From: Marmoricola sp. Leaf446
GTDB lineage: Bacteria; Actinomycetota; Actinomycetes; Propionibacteriales; Nocardioidaceae
Assembly (NCBI RefSeq): GCF_001424755.1
Contig: NZ_LMRF01000001.1
Location: 576,625-640,624 of the forward strand
Length of the DNA: 64,000 nt
Direction of reading: 5' to 3'
Positions 53,822 to 62,909 of this stretch are shown in pieces. Numbering within the stretch: position 1 is the first letter of the stretch; each line of letters opens with the position of its first letter. The notes beneath the pieces are model-generated. The model was given only the letters and a program-made list of their open reading frames with translations. It made no database searches and was not told the origin of the DNA. The position numbers and the translations under genes were made by a program.

Positions 53822-55849
53822 ATGAGCCAGACCCCGTCGCAGCCGACCCCCCGGCCCGAGAAGGACCGCCCCTGGGTGATGCGGACCTACGCCGGCCACA
53901 GCTCGGCCGCGGAGTCCAACAAGCTCTACCGCAACAACCTCTCCAAGGGGCAGACCGGCCTCTCGGTGGCCTTCGACCTGCCCACGCAGACCGGCTACGA
54001 CCCCGACAGCCCGCTGGCCCGCGGCGAGGTCGGCAAGGTCGGCGTGCCGGTGCCGCACCTCGGCGAGATGCGGCGGCTGTTCGAGGACATCCCGCTCACC
54101 GGGATGAACACCTCGATGACGATCAACGCCACCGCGATGTGGCTGCTGGCGCTCTACCAGGTCGTGGCCGAGGAGCAGAACCCCGACCTCGACCCGACCG
54201 AGGTCGCGGCCCAGCTCGCCGGCACCACCCAGAACGACATCATCAAGGAGTACCTCTCCCGCGGGACCTACGTCTTCCCGCCCGAGCACTCGCTGCGGCT
54301 GATCGCCGACGTGATCGCCTACACCGTCCACGAGATCCCGAAGTGGAACCCGATCAACATCTGCAGCTACCACCTGCAGGAGGCCGGCGCGACGCCGACG
54401 CAGGAGCTGGCCTATGCGCTGTGCACCGCCATCGCCGTCCTCGACGCGGTCCGTGACTCCGGGCAGGTCACCGAGGACGACTTCGGCAGGGTCGTGGGCC
54501 GGATCTCCTTCTTCGTCAACGCGGGCGTGCGGTTCGTCGAGGAGATGTGCAAGATGCGCGCCTTCGTGCAGCTGTGGGACGAGATCACCCGCGAGCGCTA
54601 CGGCGTCACCGACGAGAAGATGCGCCGCTTCCGCTACGGCGTGCAGGTCAACTCCCTGGGGCTGACCGAGGCGCAGCCGGAGAACAACGTGCAGCGGATC
54701 GTGCTCGAGATGCTCGGCGTCACCCTGTCCAAGGGGGCCCGCGCCCGGGCCGTGCAGCTGCCCGCCTGGAACGAGGCGCTCGGCCTGCCCCGCCCGTGGG
54801 ACCAGCAGTGGTCGCTGCGGCTGCAGCAGGTGCTCGCCTTCGAGTCCGACCTGCTGGAGTACGACGACCTCTTCGAGGGCAGCCACGTCGTCGAGGCCAA
54901 GGTCGCCCAGCTCGTGGGCGACGCCCGCGCCGAGATGGACCGGGTGCAGGCGCTCGGCGGTGCCGTCGCCGCGGTGGAGTCCGGCTACATGAAGCAGGCG
55001 CTGGTCAGCAGCCACGCCGCCCGCCGCGGTCGCATCGAGAGCGGCGAGGAGGTGGTCGTCGGCGTGAACCGCTTCGAGACCACCGCGGAGTCGCCGCTGA
55101 CGGCCGACCTCGACGGCGCGATCCAGGCGGCCGACCCCGAGGCCGAGCGGTCGGCCCTCGCCGGCCTCGAGCAGTGGCGCAGCGAGCGTGACCAGGACGC
55201 CGTCGACCGGGCGCTGGTCGAGCTGGCCGCGGCCGCCAAGACCGACGCCAACCTGATGTCCGCCACCCTGGTGGCAGCCCGTGCCGGCGCGACGACGGGG
55301 GAGTGGGCCGGCACGCTGCGCGAGGTGTTCGGCGAGTTCCGCGCCCCGACCGGGGTGTCCGGGGCGGTCGGCGTCGCCGACGCCGGGGCCGAGCTGACGG
55401 CGGTGCGCGAGCGGGTGCGGTCCACCTCCGAGGAGCTCGGCGGCCGGCTGCGGCTGCTGGTGGGCAAGCCCGGACTGGACGGCCACTCCAACGGCGCCGA
55501 GCAGGTCGCGGTCCGGGCGCGCGACGCGGGCTTCGAGGTCGTCTACCAGGGCATCCGGCTCACCCCGGCCCAGATCGTGGCGGCCGCCGTCGCCGAGGAC
55601 GTCCACTGCGTGGGCCTCTCGATCCTGTCGGGGTCCCACATGGAGCTCGTGCCGGACGTGCTCGACCAGATGCGCGACGCCGGTCTGGACGACGTGCCCG
55701 TGATCGTGGGCGGGATCATCCCCGACCGCGACGCCCGCGCCCTGAAGGAGCTCGGCGTCGCCGCGGTGTTCACGCCCAAGGACTTCAGCCTCACCCAGGC
55801 CATGGGTGGCATCGTCGACGCGATCCGGGCGGCCCACCAACTGGTCTAG
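53822..55849 (+). CDS. meaA: Adenosylcobalamin-dependent mutase, ethylmalonyl-CoA mutase type (MeaA/Ecm)
   Basis: 675 residues from ATG 53822, single polypeptide. The N-terminal acyl-CoA barrel begins YAGHSSAAESNKLYRNNL and GLSVAFDLPTQTGYDPD; the C-terminal cobalamin domain (about 545-675) has the D-x-H-x2-G motif in GLDGHSNGAEQ and the SILSGSHMELVPDVLDQM and GGIIPD segments. The RTYAGHSSAAESN start is the hallmark of MeaA/Ecm and not of methylmalonyl-CoA mutase. It isomerises ethylmalonyl-CoA to methylsuccinyl-CoA in acetyl-CoA assimilation. Crotonyl-CoA carboxylase/reductase is not in this window. Confidence 0.9.
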   Translation: MSQTPSQPTPRPEKDRPWVMRTYAGHSSAAESNKLYRNNLSKGQTGLSVAFDLPTQTGYDPDSPLARGEVGKVGVPVPHLGEMRRLFEDIPLTGMNTSMTINATAMWLLALYQVVAEEQNPDLDPTEVAAQLAGTTQNDIIKEYLSRGTYVFPPEHSLRLIADVIAYTVHEIPKWNPINICSYHLQEAGATPTQELAYALCTAIAVLDAVRDSGQVTEDDFGRVVGRISFFVNAGVRFVEEMCKMRAFVQLWDEITRERYGVTDEKMRRFRYGVQVNSLGLTEAQPENNVQRIVLEMLGVTLSKGARARAVQLPAWNEALGLPRPWDQQWSLRLQQVLAFESDLLEYDDLFEGSHVVEAKVAQLVGDARAEMDRVQALGGAVAAVESGYMKQALVSSHAARRGRIESGEEVVVGVNRFETTAESPLTADLDGAIQAADPEAERSALAGLEQWRSERDQDAVDRALVELAAAAKTDANLMSATLVAARAGATTGEWAGTLREVFGEFRAPTGVSGAVGVADAGAELTAVRERVRSTSEELGGRLRLLVGKPGLDGHSNGAEQVAVRARDAGFEVVYQGIRLTPAQIVAAAVAEDVHCVGLSILSGSHMELVPDVLDQMRDAGLDDVPVIVGGIIPDRDARALKELGVAAVFTPKDFSLTQAMGGIVDAIRAAHQLV

Positions 55850-55883
55850 TTCCAGCGCGCCAAAAAGCCGCCCGCCGAGTCGT

Positions 55884-55909
55884 ACGTCGTCACACGCGCC
55901 CCACGACGT
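55884..55909. repeat. Inverted repeat before the PAS histidine-kinase gene
   Basis: ACGTCGT (55884-55890) and ACGACGT (55903-55909) form a perfect 7-bp repeat with a 12-nt spacer, directly upstream of TACTGT (-10-like). The motif GTCGTAC occurs on both flanks. A regulator site is possible. Confidence 0.4.
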
Positions 55910-55987
55910 CGTACTGTGCGAGGCGGACGGATGGAGCGACCAGGAGGCCGGTCGCACCACGCTTGAGACCGAGGCGGATCGCCCCCG

Positions 55988-57442
55988 ATGCAGCAGCTGC
56001 ACGAGCAGGAGCCCTGGCACTACGGCCTGCTCGCCGACACCGTGCTCACGGCCGACGAGGCGACGGTGCTCGTCGACGTCGAGGGGGTCGTGGTGCTCGC
56101 CAACGGGCACGCGGGCGAGCTGCTGGCGCTGCCGGCCGAGGCCCTCGTCGGACGCCGGGTGCAGGACTTCGGTCGGGCGTCGATGCACCTGTTCCAGGCC
56201 GCCGCGGTGAGCGCGGTCGTCGACAACGGCGTCGAGGTGACGGTGCGGTCGTGCCAGGTCACCGACGCCATGGGCGGCGCCCACCGGGTCGACCTCGCGC
56301 TGGGCCCCGTGCAGACCGACCGCGGCCCCTACGTCTCGGTCGGGATGCGCGACTCCACCGACAAGTACCAGCAGACCAAGCTCTTCCGCGGCCTCCTCGA
56401 GGCCGCGCCCGACGGCATGGTGATCGTCAACCGCGACGGCATCATCACCCTCGTCAACGCCCAGGTGGAGCAGATGTTCGGCTACCACCGCGCCGAGCTG
56501 GTGGGCGAGCCCGTGGAGATCCTCGTCCCCGACCGCTACTCCGGCATGCACATGGCCTTCCGCAACGGCTACGTCAGCGAGCCCCGCACCCGGCCGATGG
56601 GCCTGGCCGGCGACCTGCACGCCCGGCGCAAGGACGGCACCGAGTTCCCCGTCGAGGTCACCCTGTCGCCGCTGGAGACCGAGGACGGCCTGCTGGTCTC
56701 GGCCGCGGTGCGCGACATCTCCGAGCGTCGCCGGCTGCAGGAGGAGAACGACCGCGTCAAGGACGAGTTCTTCGCGACCGTCTCCCACGAGCTGCGGACC
56801 CCGCTGACCTCGATGATCGGCTACGGCGAGCTGATGACCGACCTGGAGGACCTCAGCCCGCAGGGGCGCCGGTTCCTCTCCGTCATCATGCGCAGCGCCG
56901 AGCGCGAGCTGCGCCTGGTCGACGACCTGCTGACCCTGGTCGCGATCGAGGAGTCGGGCCTGGCCATCCGGACCGCCGAGATCGACCTCGAGCGGGTCGT
57001 GCGCGAGGCCGTGGAGGCCGGGCGTCCCCGCGCCGAGGAGGCGCAGCTCCACCTGTCGCTGGAGACCCCCGGCAACGCCGTGGCGATGTACGGCGACCGC
57101 GACCGGCTGGGCCAGGCGATGGACAACCTGCTCTCCAACGCCATCAAGTTCACCCCCGCCGGCGGCTCGGTCCGCGTGGTGCTGCGCCCCGGGCGCGGCC
57201 AGGCCCAGATCGACGTCGTCGACACCGGGGTGGGGATCGGGGAGGAGGACCCCGACCAGCTGTTCGAGCGGCTCTTCCGGGCCCCGACCGCCGTGGCCCA
57301 GCAGACCCCGGGTGCCGGCCTCGGCCTCACCATCGCGCTCGCGATCGTCGAGGCGCACGCCGGCACCATCGAGGTGGTGCGCAGCGGCGCGGAGGGGACG
57401 ACCTTCCGGATGACGTTCCCGCTGCGGCGCGGCGAGGACTGA
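55988..57442 (+). CDS. PAS-domain sensor histidine kinase
   Basis: 484 residues from ATG 55988. Two PAS domains (about 20-122 and 132-248; the second has DGMVIVNRDGIITLVNAQVEQMFGYHRAEL) precede a HisKA domain with His267 in ATVSHELRTPLTSMIGY and a HATPase with DNLLSNAIKFT, DTGVGIG and GAGLGLTIALAIV. No transmembrane segment is visible, so it senses a cytosolic signal. No response regulator is adjacent; the orphan receiver at 35686 is one conceivable partner. Confidence 0.92.
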   Translation: MQQLHEQEPWHYGLLADTVLTADEATVLVDVEGVVVLANGHAGELLALPAEALVGRRVQDFGRASMHLFQAAAVSAVVDNGVEVTVRSCQVTDAMGGAHRVDLALGPVQTDRGPYVSVGMRDSTDKYQQTKLFRGLLEAAPDGMVIVNRDGIITLVNAQVEQMFGYHRAELVGEPVEILVPDRYSGMHMAFRNGYVSEPRTRPMGLAGDLHARRKDGTEFPVEVTLSPLETEDGLLVSAAVRDISERRRLQEENDRVKDEFFATVSHELRTPLTSMIGYGELMTDLEDLSPQGRRFLSVIMRSAERELRLVDDLLTLVAIEESGLAIRTAEIDLERVVREAVEAGRPRAEEAQLHLSLETPGNAVAMYGDRDRLGQAMDNLLSNAIKFTPAGGSVRVVLRPGRGQAQIDVVDTGVGIGEEDPDQLFERLFRAPTAVAQQTPGAGLGLTIALAIVEAHAGTIEVVRSGAEGTTFRMTFPLRRGED

Positions 57443-57486
57443 CCGGTCCCGGCGGGCGGGCCACCGTCCGAGGCGAGGACCGACCC

Positions 57487-58170
57487 CTAGAAGAGCCGCT
57501 GGCTCGGGTCGTCCATGCCGCGCAGGGCGTCGTAGTCGACGGTGGCGCAGGCGATGCCGCGGTCGGTGGCGAGCACGCGGGCCTGGGGCTTGATCTCCTG
57601 GGCGGCGAAGATGCCCCGCACGGCGCCGAGGCGGGTCAGCGCCGGGTCGCGGTTGAGCAGCTCGAGGTAGCGGGTCAGCTGCTCGACGCCGTCGATCTCG
57701 CCCCGGCGCTTGATCTCCACGGCCACCGAGAGACCACCCGCGTCGCGACACATCAGGTCGACCGGGCCGATCGCGGTGGGGAACTCGCGGCGCACGAGCG
57801 TCAGGCCCTCGGACAGGGTCGCGGGGTGCTCGGCCAGCAGCTCCTGCAGGTGCTTCTCCACGCCGTCCTTCTGCAGGCCGGGGTCGATGCCGAGGTCGTG
57901 GGTGGAGTCCGCGACGACCTCCTCGACCAGGATCCGCAGCGAGTCGCCGCTCTTGGCCTCGACCAGCCACTCGACCTGGCCGTCCTCGGAGAGGCCCTCC
58001 TTGACGGTGCACGGGGGGCTCATCCAGTTCAGCGGCTTGTAGGAGCCGCCGTCGGAGTGCACCAGCACCGATCCGTCGGACTTGAGCATCAGCACCCGCG
58101 TCGCCATCGGCAGGTGGGCGGTGAGCCGTCCCGCGTAGTCGACCTGGCACCTCGCGACGACGATCCTCAC
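57487..58170 (-). CDS. nucS: Mismatch-specific endonuclease NucS (EndoMS)
   Basis: 227 residues from GTG 58170, the length of mycobacterial NucS. The N-terminal dimerisation domain is followed by a RecB-like nuclease core with Asp138, Glu152 and Lys154 (VDLM...[15 protein letters not shown]). The last residues, Q-R-L-F at 224-227, form a beta-clamp-binding motif. Actinobacteria lack MutS/MutL and use NucS for non-canonical mismatch repair. A TAGATT box 8 nt before the GTG suggests leaderless expression, back to back with the next gene. Confidence 0.95.
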   Translation of the reverse strand: MRIVVARCQVDYAGRLTAHLPMATRVLMLKSDGSVLVHSDGGSYKPLNWMSPPCTVKEGLSEDGQVEWLVEAKSGDSLRILVEEVVADSTHDLGIDPGLQKDGVEKHLQELLAEHPATLSEGLTLVRREFPTAIGPVDLMCRDAGGLSVAVEIKRRGEIDGVEQLTRYLELLNRDPALTRLGAVRGIFAAQEIKPQARVLATDRGIACATVDYDALRGMDDPSQRLF

Positions 58171-58178
58171 GGCCGGTG

Positions 58179-58195
58179 AATCTACCTGCGATGCT
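58179..58195. promoter_or_regulatory. Back-to-back promoter boxes for nucS (-) and the D-amino-acid oxidase (+)
   Basis: Start codons are 31 bp apart. Minus strand: TAGATT (58184 to 58179), 8 nt before GTG 58170. Plus strand: GATGCT (58190-58195), 6 nt before ATG 58202, a weaker match. Confidence 0.45.
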
Positions 58196-58201
58196 GGGCC
58201 C

Positions 58202-59131
58202 ATGGGGACACCGGTCGCGCGGGTGGTGGTCGTGGGCGCCGGCGTGGTCGGCCTGACCACCGCCGTCCGGCTCCTCGAGGCGGGCCACCGCGTCGACGTG
58301 CTGGCCCGTGACCTGCCCCGCGAGACGACCTCGGTGGTCGCCGCCGCGCTCTGGTACCCCTACCGCGCGCTGCCCCAGGAGCGCGTCACCGCCTGGGGCG
58401 CCACGACGTACGCCGCGCTGGCAGCGCTCGTCGACGAGCCGGGCAGCGGGGTGCGCGTGCTGCCGGGCACCGAGGTGCACGCCGCGGCCGCGGCCGACCC
58501 GTGGTGGGTCGACGCCGTGCCCCGGCTGGACCGCGTCGCCGCACCGCAGGGGTACGCCGACGCGTGGTCCTTCGCCGCGCCGGTCGTCGACATGCCGGTG
58601 CACCTGGACTGGCTGCGCGACCGGGTCGAGCGCCTCGGCGGCACCGTGACCCGGATGAGCCTGGGCGCGCTGCCGCCCCCGGCCGAGGACGAGGTGGTCG
58701 TCAACTGCGCCGGGATGGGCGCGCGGCTGCTGTCCGCCGACCGCACCGTCGGCCCGGTCCGCGGCCAGGTGGTGCACCTCGCGGGCGTGGAGCTGGACCG
58801 CTGGTGGCTCGACGCCGCCGGCCCGACGTACGTCGTGCCGCGCTCCGAGGTGGTCGTGGTCGGCGGCACCGCCGAGGAGGGCGAGTGGAGCCGTACGCCG
58901 GACCTCGGCACCGCCACCGCCGTGCTGCAGCGGGCGACCCGGCTGGTGCCCGAGCTCGCGTCCGGGCACGTGGTGGCCCACCGGGTCGGCCTGCGACCGG
59001 CGCGCCCGTCGGTGCGGCTGGAGGTCGAGGGCCGGGTGGTGCACAACTACGGCCACGGCGGCGCCGGGGTCACGCTGTCGTGGGGCTGCGCGGACGAGGT
59101 CGCCGGGCTGGTCGCCGGCCTCGCCGGGTGA
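58202..59131 (+). CDS. FAD-dependent D-amino-acid oxidase
   Basis: 309 residues from ATG 58202. The FAD-binding [22 protein letters not shown] is at the N-terminus; [47 protein letters not shown] and the C-terminal [16 protein letters not shown] are characteristic of the DAO/DASOX family. It oxidatively deaminates D-amino acids to keto acids with H2O2. There is no obvious peroxisomal-type or secretion signal, so it is cytosolic. Confidence 0.92.
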   Translation: MGTPVARVVVVGAGVVGLTTAVRLLEAGHRVDVLARDLPRETTSVVAAALWYPYRALPQERVTAWGATTYAALAALVDEPGSGVRVLPGTEVHAAAAADPWWVDAVPRLDRVAAPQGYADAWSFAAPVVDMPVHLDWLRDRVERLGGTVTRMSLGALPPPAEDEVVVNCAGMGARLLSADRTVGPVRGQVVHLAGVELDRWWLDAAGPTYVVPRSEVVVVGGTAEEGEWSRTPDLGTATAVLQRATRLVPELASGHVVAHRVGLRPARPSVRLEVEGRVVHNYGHGGAGVTLSWGCADEVAGLVAGLAG

Positions 59132-59191
59132 CCCCGTCGCGTGACCGGTCCCACACCTGACCGGCCGGTAACCCGTGGCAGGATGCCCGGC

Positions 59192-60982
59192 ATGAGCACC
59201 GGGACACGTGAGTTCAGGACCATCGGCGTCATCGGCCTCGGCACCATGGGGGCCGGCATCGCGGAGGTCTTCGCCCGGCACGGCTACGACGTCGTCGGGG
59301 TCGAGATCGACGACGACGGGGTCACCAAGGGACGTCAGCACCTCGAGAGCTCCACTGCCCGCGCCGTCAAGCGCGGCAAGCTCACCGAGGCGGAGCAGGC
59401 CGAGCTGCTGGGCCGCGTCAGCTTCGCGACCTCGCTCTCCGGGCTCGCCGACGCCGACCTCGTGGTCGAGGCGGTCGTGGAGTCGCTGTCGGTGAAGAAG
59501 CAGATCTTCGCCGACCTCGAGGCGGTCGTGAAGCCCACCGCGGTGCTCGCCACCAACACCTCCTCGCTCTCGGTCACCGAGATCTCGACCGCCAACGCCA
59601 GCCCGGGCCGGGTCGTCGGCGTCCACTTCTTCAACCCCGCCCCGGTGCAGGGCTTCGTCGAGGTGGTCCGCACGGTCGTCACCGAGCCGTCGGTGGTCGA
59701 GGACGTCTCCGACCTGGTCCGCACCCTGGGCAAGAACCCCGTGGTGTGCGGCGACAAGGCCGGCTTCATCGCCAACACCCTGCTGTTCGGCTACCTCAAC
59801 CACGCGGTGTCGATGTACGAGAACCGCTACGCCTCCCGCGAGGACATCGACGCGGCGATGCGCTACGGCTGCGGCTACCCGATGGGGCCGCTGGCCCTGC
59901 TCGACCTGATCGGCCTCGACACGGCGTACGAGATCCTGGAGACGATGTACCGCCAGGGCCGCGACCGGCTCCACGCCCCGGCGCCCATCCTCAAGCAGAT
60001 GGTCACCGCGGGCCTGCTGGGCCGCAAGTCCGGCCGCGGCTTCTACTCCTACGAGGCCGCCGACTCCCCGGTCGTCGTGCCCGACGACCGCACGCCCTCG
60101 GCCGACGACGCCCCCGAGCTCAAGCACGACATCCAGCGCGTCGGCGTGGTCGGCACCGGCACGATGGCCACCGGCATCGTCGAGGTGATGGCCAAGGCGG
60201 GGTACGCCGTGACCTACGTCGGCCGCAGCCAGGACAAGGTCGCCGGCGTCTCGGCGACGATCGAGCGCTCCCTCGACAAGGCGATCCAGCGCGGCAAGCT
60301 CGAGGAGTCGGCCAAGGCCGAGGTGCTCGGTCGGCTGACCGGGTCGACCTCGCTCGACGACCTCGGCGACGTCGACATCGTGATCGAGGCGATCGCCGAG
60401 GACCTCAAGGTCAAGACCACGCTGTTCGAGAACCTCGACGAGATCTGCAAGCCCGGCGCGATCCTGGCCACCACGACCTCCTCGCTGCCGATCATCGAGT
60501 GCGCCTCGGCCACCGACCGCCCGCAGGACGTCGTCGGCATGCACTTCTTCAACCCGGCGCCGATCATGAAGCTGGTCGAGGTGGTCTCCACCGTCGCCAC
60601 CAGCGACGACGTCGCCGAGACCGTCAGCGCGCTGTGCGCCAAGGTCGGCAAGGTGGCCGTGTCCTGCGGCGACCGTGCCGGCTTCATCGTCAACGCGCTG
60701 CTCTTCCCCTACCTCAACGACGCCATCCGGATGCTCGAGGCGCACTACGCCACCGCCGACGACATCGACACGGCGATGAAGCAGGGCTGCGCGCTGCCGA
60801 TGGGCCCCTTCGAGCTGCTCGACGTGGTCGGCAACGACGTGTCGCTGGCGATCCAGCGCGAGCTCTACCTGGAGTTCCGCGAGCCCGGCTTCGCCCCGGC
60901 CCCGCTGCTGGAGCACCTCGTCACGGCCGGCTACCTCGGCCGCAAGACCAAGCGCGGCTTCCGGGACTACAGCAGCCGCTGA
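59192..60982 (+). CDS. Tandem-duplicated 3-hydroxyacyl-CoA (3-hydroxybutyryl-CoA) dehydrogenase
   Basis: 596 residues from ATG 59192, two complete dehydrogenase units (about 8-290 and 314-596). Each has an NAD-binding loop (GLGTMG at 15-20; GTGTMA at 321-326), a catalytic Ser-His-Asn set (Ser124/125, His145, Asn195; Ser430/431, His451, Asn501) and the HFFNPAP signature, so both halves look active. It converts 3-hydroxyacyl-CoA to 3-ketoacyl-CoA or the reverse. In the context of the mutase 3 kb upstream it may make 3-hydroxybutyryl-CoA or serve beta-oxidation. CAGGAT 7 nt before the ATG is a possible leaderless -10. Confidence 0.92.
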   Translation: MSTGTREFRTIGVIGLGTMGAGIAEVFARHGYDVVGVEIDDDGVTKGRQHLESSTARAVKRGKLTEAEQAELLGRVSFATSLSGLADADLVVEAVVESLSVKKQIFADLEAVVKPTAVLATNTSSLSVTEISTANASPGRVVGVHFFNPAPVQGFVEVVRTVVTEPSVVEDVSDLVRTLGKNPVVCGDKAGFIANTLLFGYLNHAVSMYENRYASREDIDAAMRYGCGYPMGPLALLDLIGLDTAYEILETMYRQGRDRLHAPAPILKQMVTAGLLGRKSGRGFYSYEAADSPVVVPDDRTPSADDAPELKHDIQRVGVVGTGTMATGIVEVMAKAGYAVTYVGRSQDKVAGVSATIERSLDKAIQRGKLEESAKAEVLGRLTGSTSLDDLGDVDIVIEAIAEDLKVKTTLFENLDEICKPGAILATTTSSLPIIECASATDRPQDVVGMHFFNPAPIMKLVEVVSTVATSDDVAETVSALCAKVGKVAVSCGDRAGFIVNALLFPYLNDAIRMLEAHYATADDIDTAMKQGCALPMGPFELLDVVGNDVSLAIQRELYLEFREPGFAPAPLLEHLVTAGYLGRKTKRGFRDYSSR

Positions 60983-61031
60983 CGCCCGCCGCGGACAGGA
61001 CCTGTCCGCTGCGGCTGCCAGGGTGGGGTCC

Positions 61032-61997
61032 GTGAACACCACCGAGCGCGTGCTGACGCTGCTGGCGCTGCTGCAGTCGCGGCCGGTGTGGTCGGGCGCG
61101 GAGCTCGCCGACCGGCTCGGCGTCACCACCCGCAGCATCCGCCGCGACGTGGAGCGGCTGCGCGAGCTCGGCTACCCGGTCGGGTCGGCCCACGGGGCCG
61201 GCGGCGGCTACCAGCTCGGCGCGGGCCGCGCGCTCCCGCCGCTGCTGCTCGCCGACGAGGAGGCGGTGGCCGTCGCGGTCTCGCTCCGGCTGGCGGCCGG
61301 GGGCACCGTGGCCGGCGCCAGCGAGGCGGCCGTGCGCACCCTGGCCAAGCTCGACCAAGTGATGCCGCCGCGGCTGCGCAGCGAGGTGCGCGCGATCCAG
61401 GACGCCACCGAGACGCTGACCGGCGGCGGGGTGCAGGTCGACGGCGACCTGCTGCTGCGCACCGCCCGGGCGTGCCGCGACACGGTGCGGCTGCGGTTCG
61501 GCTACCGCTCCCACGACGGCACCGAGAGCCGACGGCTGGTCGAGCCGGTCCGGCTCGTGGCCACCAGCCGGCGGTGGTACCTCATGGCCTACGACCTCGA
61601 CCGCGACGACTGGCGCACCTTCCGGCTCGACCGCGTCGAGGACCTCGAGGTGACCACGTGGCGCTTCGCCCCGCGCGAGCACCCGGACCCCGCGGGGTTC
61701 GTGCAGCGTGCGGTCCCCGCCTCGCCCTACCGCCACGTCGCCCGGGTGCGGGTCCACGCCCCGCTCGCCGACGTGGCCGAGCAGGTGAGCCCATCCACGG
61801 GCCGGCTGGAGGCCGACGGGCCCGACGCGTGCCTGCTGACCGCCGGGGGTGAGGACCTGCTGTGGTTCGTGGGCTTCCTGCTGGGTCTGGGCCACGAGCT
61901 CGAGGTGCTCGAGCCGGCCGAGCTGCGGGACTCCTTCCGCGACACCGCAGCCCGGCTGCTGCGGGCCGCCGGGCCCTCGGGGGCCGCCGGTCCGTGA
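61032..61997 (+). CDS. WYL-domain transcriptional regulator (HTH_11 type)
   Basis: 321 residues from GTG 61032 (CAGGGT 7 nt upstream; GTG 61023 is the alternative). The N-terminal winged HTH (RVLTLLALLQSRPVWSGAELADRLGVTTRSIRRDVERLRELGYPV) is followed by a WYL domain (VRLRFGYRSHDGTESRRLVEPVRLVATSRRWYLMAYDLDRDDWRTFRLDRV in outline), where the WYL motif is conserved as RRWYLMAYD, and a C-terminal WCX-like domain. WYL regulators sense nucleic acids or metabolites. The target is unknown. Confidence 0.9.
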   Translation: MNTTERVLTLLALLQSRPVWSGAELADRLGVTTRSIRRDVERLRELGYPVGSAHGAGGGYQLGAGRALPPLLLADEEAVAVAVSLRLAAGGTVAGASEAAVRTLAKLDQVMPPRLRSEVRAIQDATETLTGGGVQVDGDLLLRTARACRDTVRLRFGYRSHDGTESRRLVEPVRLVATSRRWYLMAYDLDRDDWRTFRLDRVEDLEVTTWRFAPREHPDPAGFVQRAVPASPYRHVARVRVHAPLADVAEQVSPSTGRLEADGPDACLLTAGGEDLLWFVGFLLGLGHELEVLEPAELRDSFRDTAARLLRAAGPSGAAGP

Positions 61998-62022
61998 CGG
62001 TCGCCCGGCGCCGGGCCCGACG

Positions 62023-62028
62023 TACGCT
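62023..62028 (+). promoter_or_regulatory. Candidate leaderless -10 box
   Basis: TACGCT 6 nt before ATG 62035. Confidence 0.45.
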
Positions 62029-62034
62029 GGCGGC

Positions 62035-62820
62035 ATGCCCACCACCCTGGTCTTCCTCGTCGTGCTCGCGCTGGCCGCCGGTGCCCTGTGGTGGGTGCTG
62101 CAGCGCAACAAGCGTCGCGAGCTGGAGCGCAAGGAGGCCGAGCTGGCCCCGGTGCGCCAGCTGGCCTTCGAGGACGTCACGGCGCTGGGGGTGGAGCTGC
62201 AGGACCTCGACCTCGACCTGGCGGGGGCGCCGCTCGACCCGGGCGCCAACTCCGACTACCAGCGGGCGCTGGACGCCTACGAGGCCGCCAAGAAGGCCGC
62301 GGACACGATCACCGCCCCCGAGCAGGTCAAGCACGTCACCGAGATCCTCGAGGACGGGCGCTACGCCATGGCGTGCGTCCGGGCCCGGGTCGCGGGGGAG
62401 CCGCTGCCCACCCGCCGCCCGCCGTGCTTCTTCGACCCCCGCCACGGTCTCTCGGTCGAGGACGTGCCCTACGCCCCGCCGGGCGGCGCGCTGCGCGACG
62501 TGCCGGCCTGCGCCCTGGACGCCGAGCGCGTCAAGGTCGGCGCCGAGCCCGACATCCGCAAGGTGATGGTCGGCTCGCAGCGGGTGCCCTACTGGCAGGG
62601 CGGTCGCGCCTACCAGCCGTACGCCGCGGGCTACTTCGGCGGCTTCAGCCCGATGAACTTCATGTTCATGGGGATGATGTTCGGCGGCGGCTTCGACGGC
62701 CTCGGCGACGGGATCGGGGCCATCGGCGAGGGCTTGGGGGAGGGCATCGGCTCGATCGGCGACGGCATCGGCGGGATGTTCGACGGCGTCGGCGACATGT
62801 TCGACGGCTTCGACTTCTAG
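62035..62820 (+). CDS. Membrane-anchored protein with glycine-rich C-terminal repeats, unknown function
   Basis: 261 residues from ATG 62035. A transmembrane helix (about 3-24) is followed by RNKRRELERKEAEL, a mostly helical domain (about 40-115, with an acidic LQDLDLDLAGAPLD stretch), a Cys-containing middle part (CFFDPRHGLSVEDVPYAPP), and a C-terminal tail after about 200 rich in Met/Phe and Gly: SPMNFMFMGMMFGGG, then repeats of G-D/E-G-I/L-G-x-I-G. I recognise no family. The amphipathic Gly-rich tail could insert in or lie on a membrane; this is inference. Confidence 0.75.
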   Translation: MPTTLVFLVVLALAAGALWWVLQRNKRRELERKEAELAPVRQLAFEDVTALGVELQDLDLDLAGAPLDPGANSDYQRALDAYEAAKKAADTITAPEQVKHVTEILEDGRYAMACVRARVAGEPLPTRRPPCFFDPRHGLSVEDVPYAPPGGALRDVPACALDAERVKVGAEPDIRKVMVGSQRVPYWQGGRAYQPYAAGYFGGFSPMNFMFMGMMFGGGFDGLGDGIGAIGEGLGEGIGSIGDGIGGMFDGVGDMFDGFDF

Positions 62821-62863
62821 AGCGGCGTCCATTTGCACGATCCAATCTGGTGACGCAGCCGTA

Positions 62864-62897
62864 ACGGAGCGTCAACCTCCCGGTGACCTCGCTCCGT
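62864..62897. repeat. Inverted repeat before a small gene
   Basis: ACGGAGCG (62864-62871) and CGCTCCGT (62890-62897) form a perfect 8-bp repeat with an 18-nt spacer, ending 12 nt before ATG 62910. It could be an operator or a terminator of the upstream gene. Confidence 0.4.
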
Positions 62898-62909
62898 CAC
62901 GCTTCTTCC

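Noticed and set aside
53786..61138. A 2450-codon open frame on the minus strand.
   Set aside because: It is antisense to meaA, the PAS kinase, the oxidase and the dehydrogenase and shows only Arg/Gly/Val/Asp-biased sequence with no domain; it is an artefact of GC-rich third positions. Similar long antisense frames at 37116-40988, 32499-35744 and 13579-16995 were rejected for the same reason.
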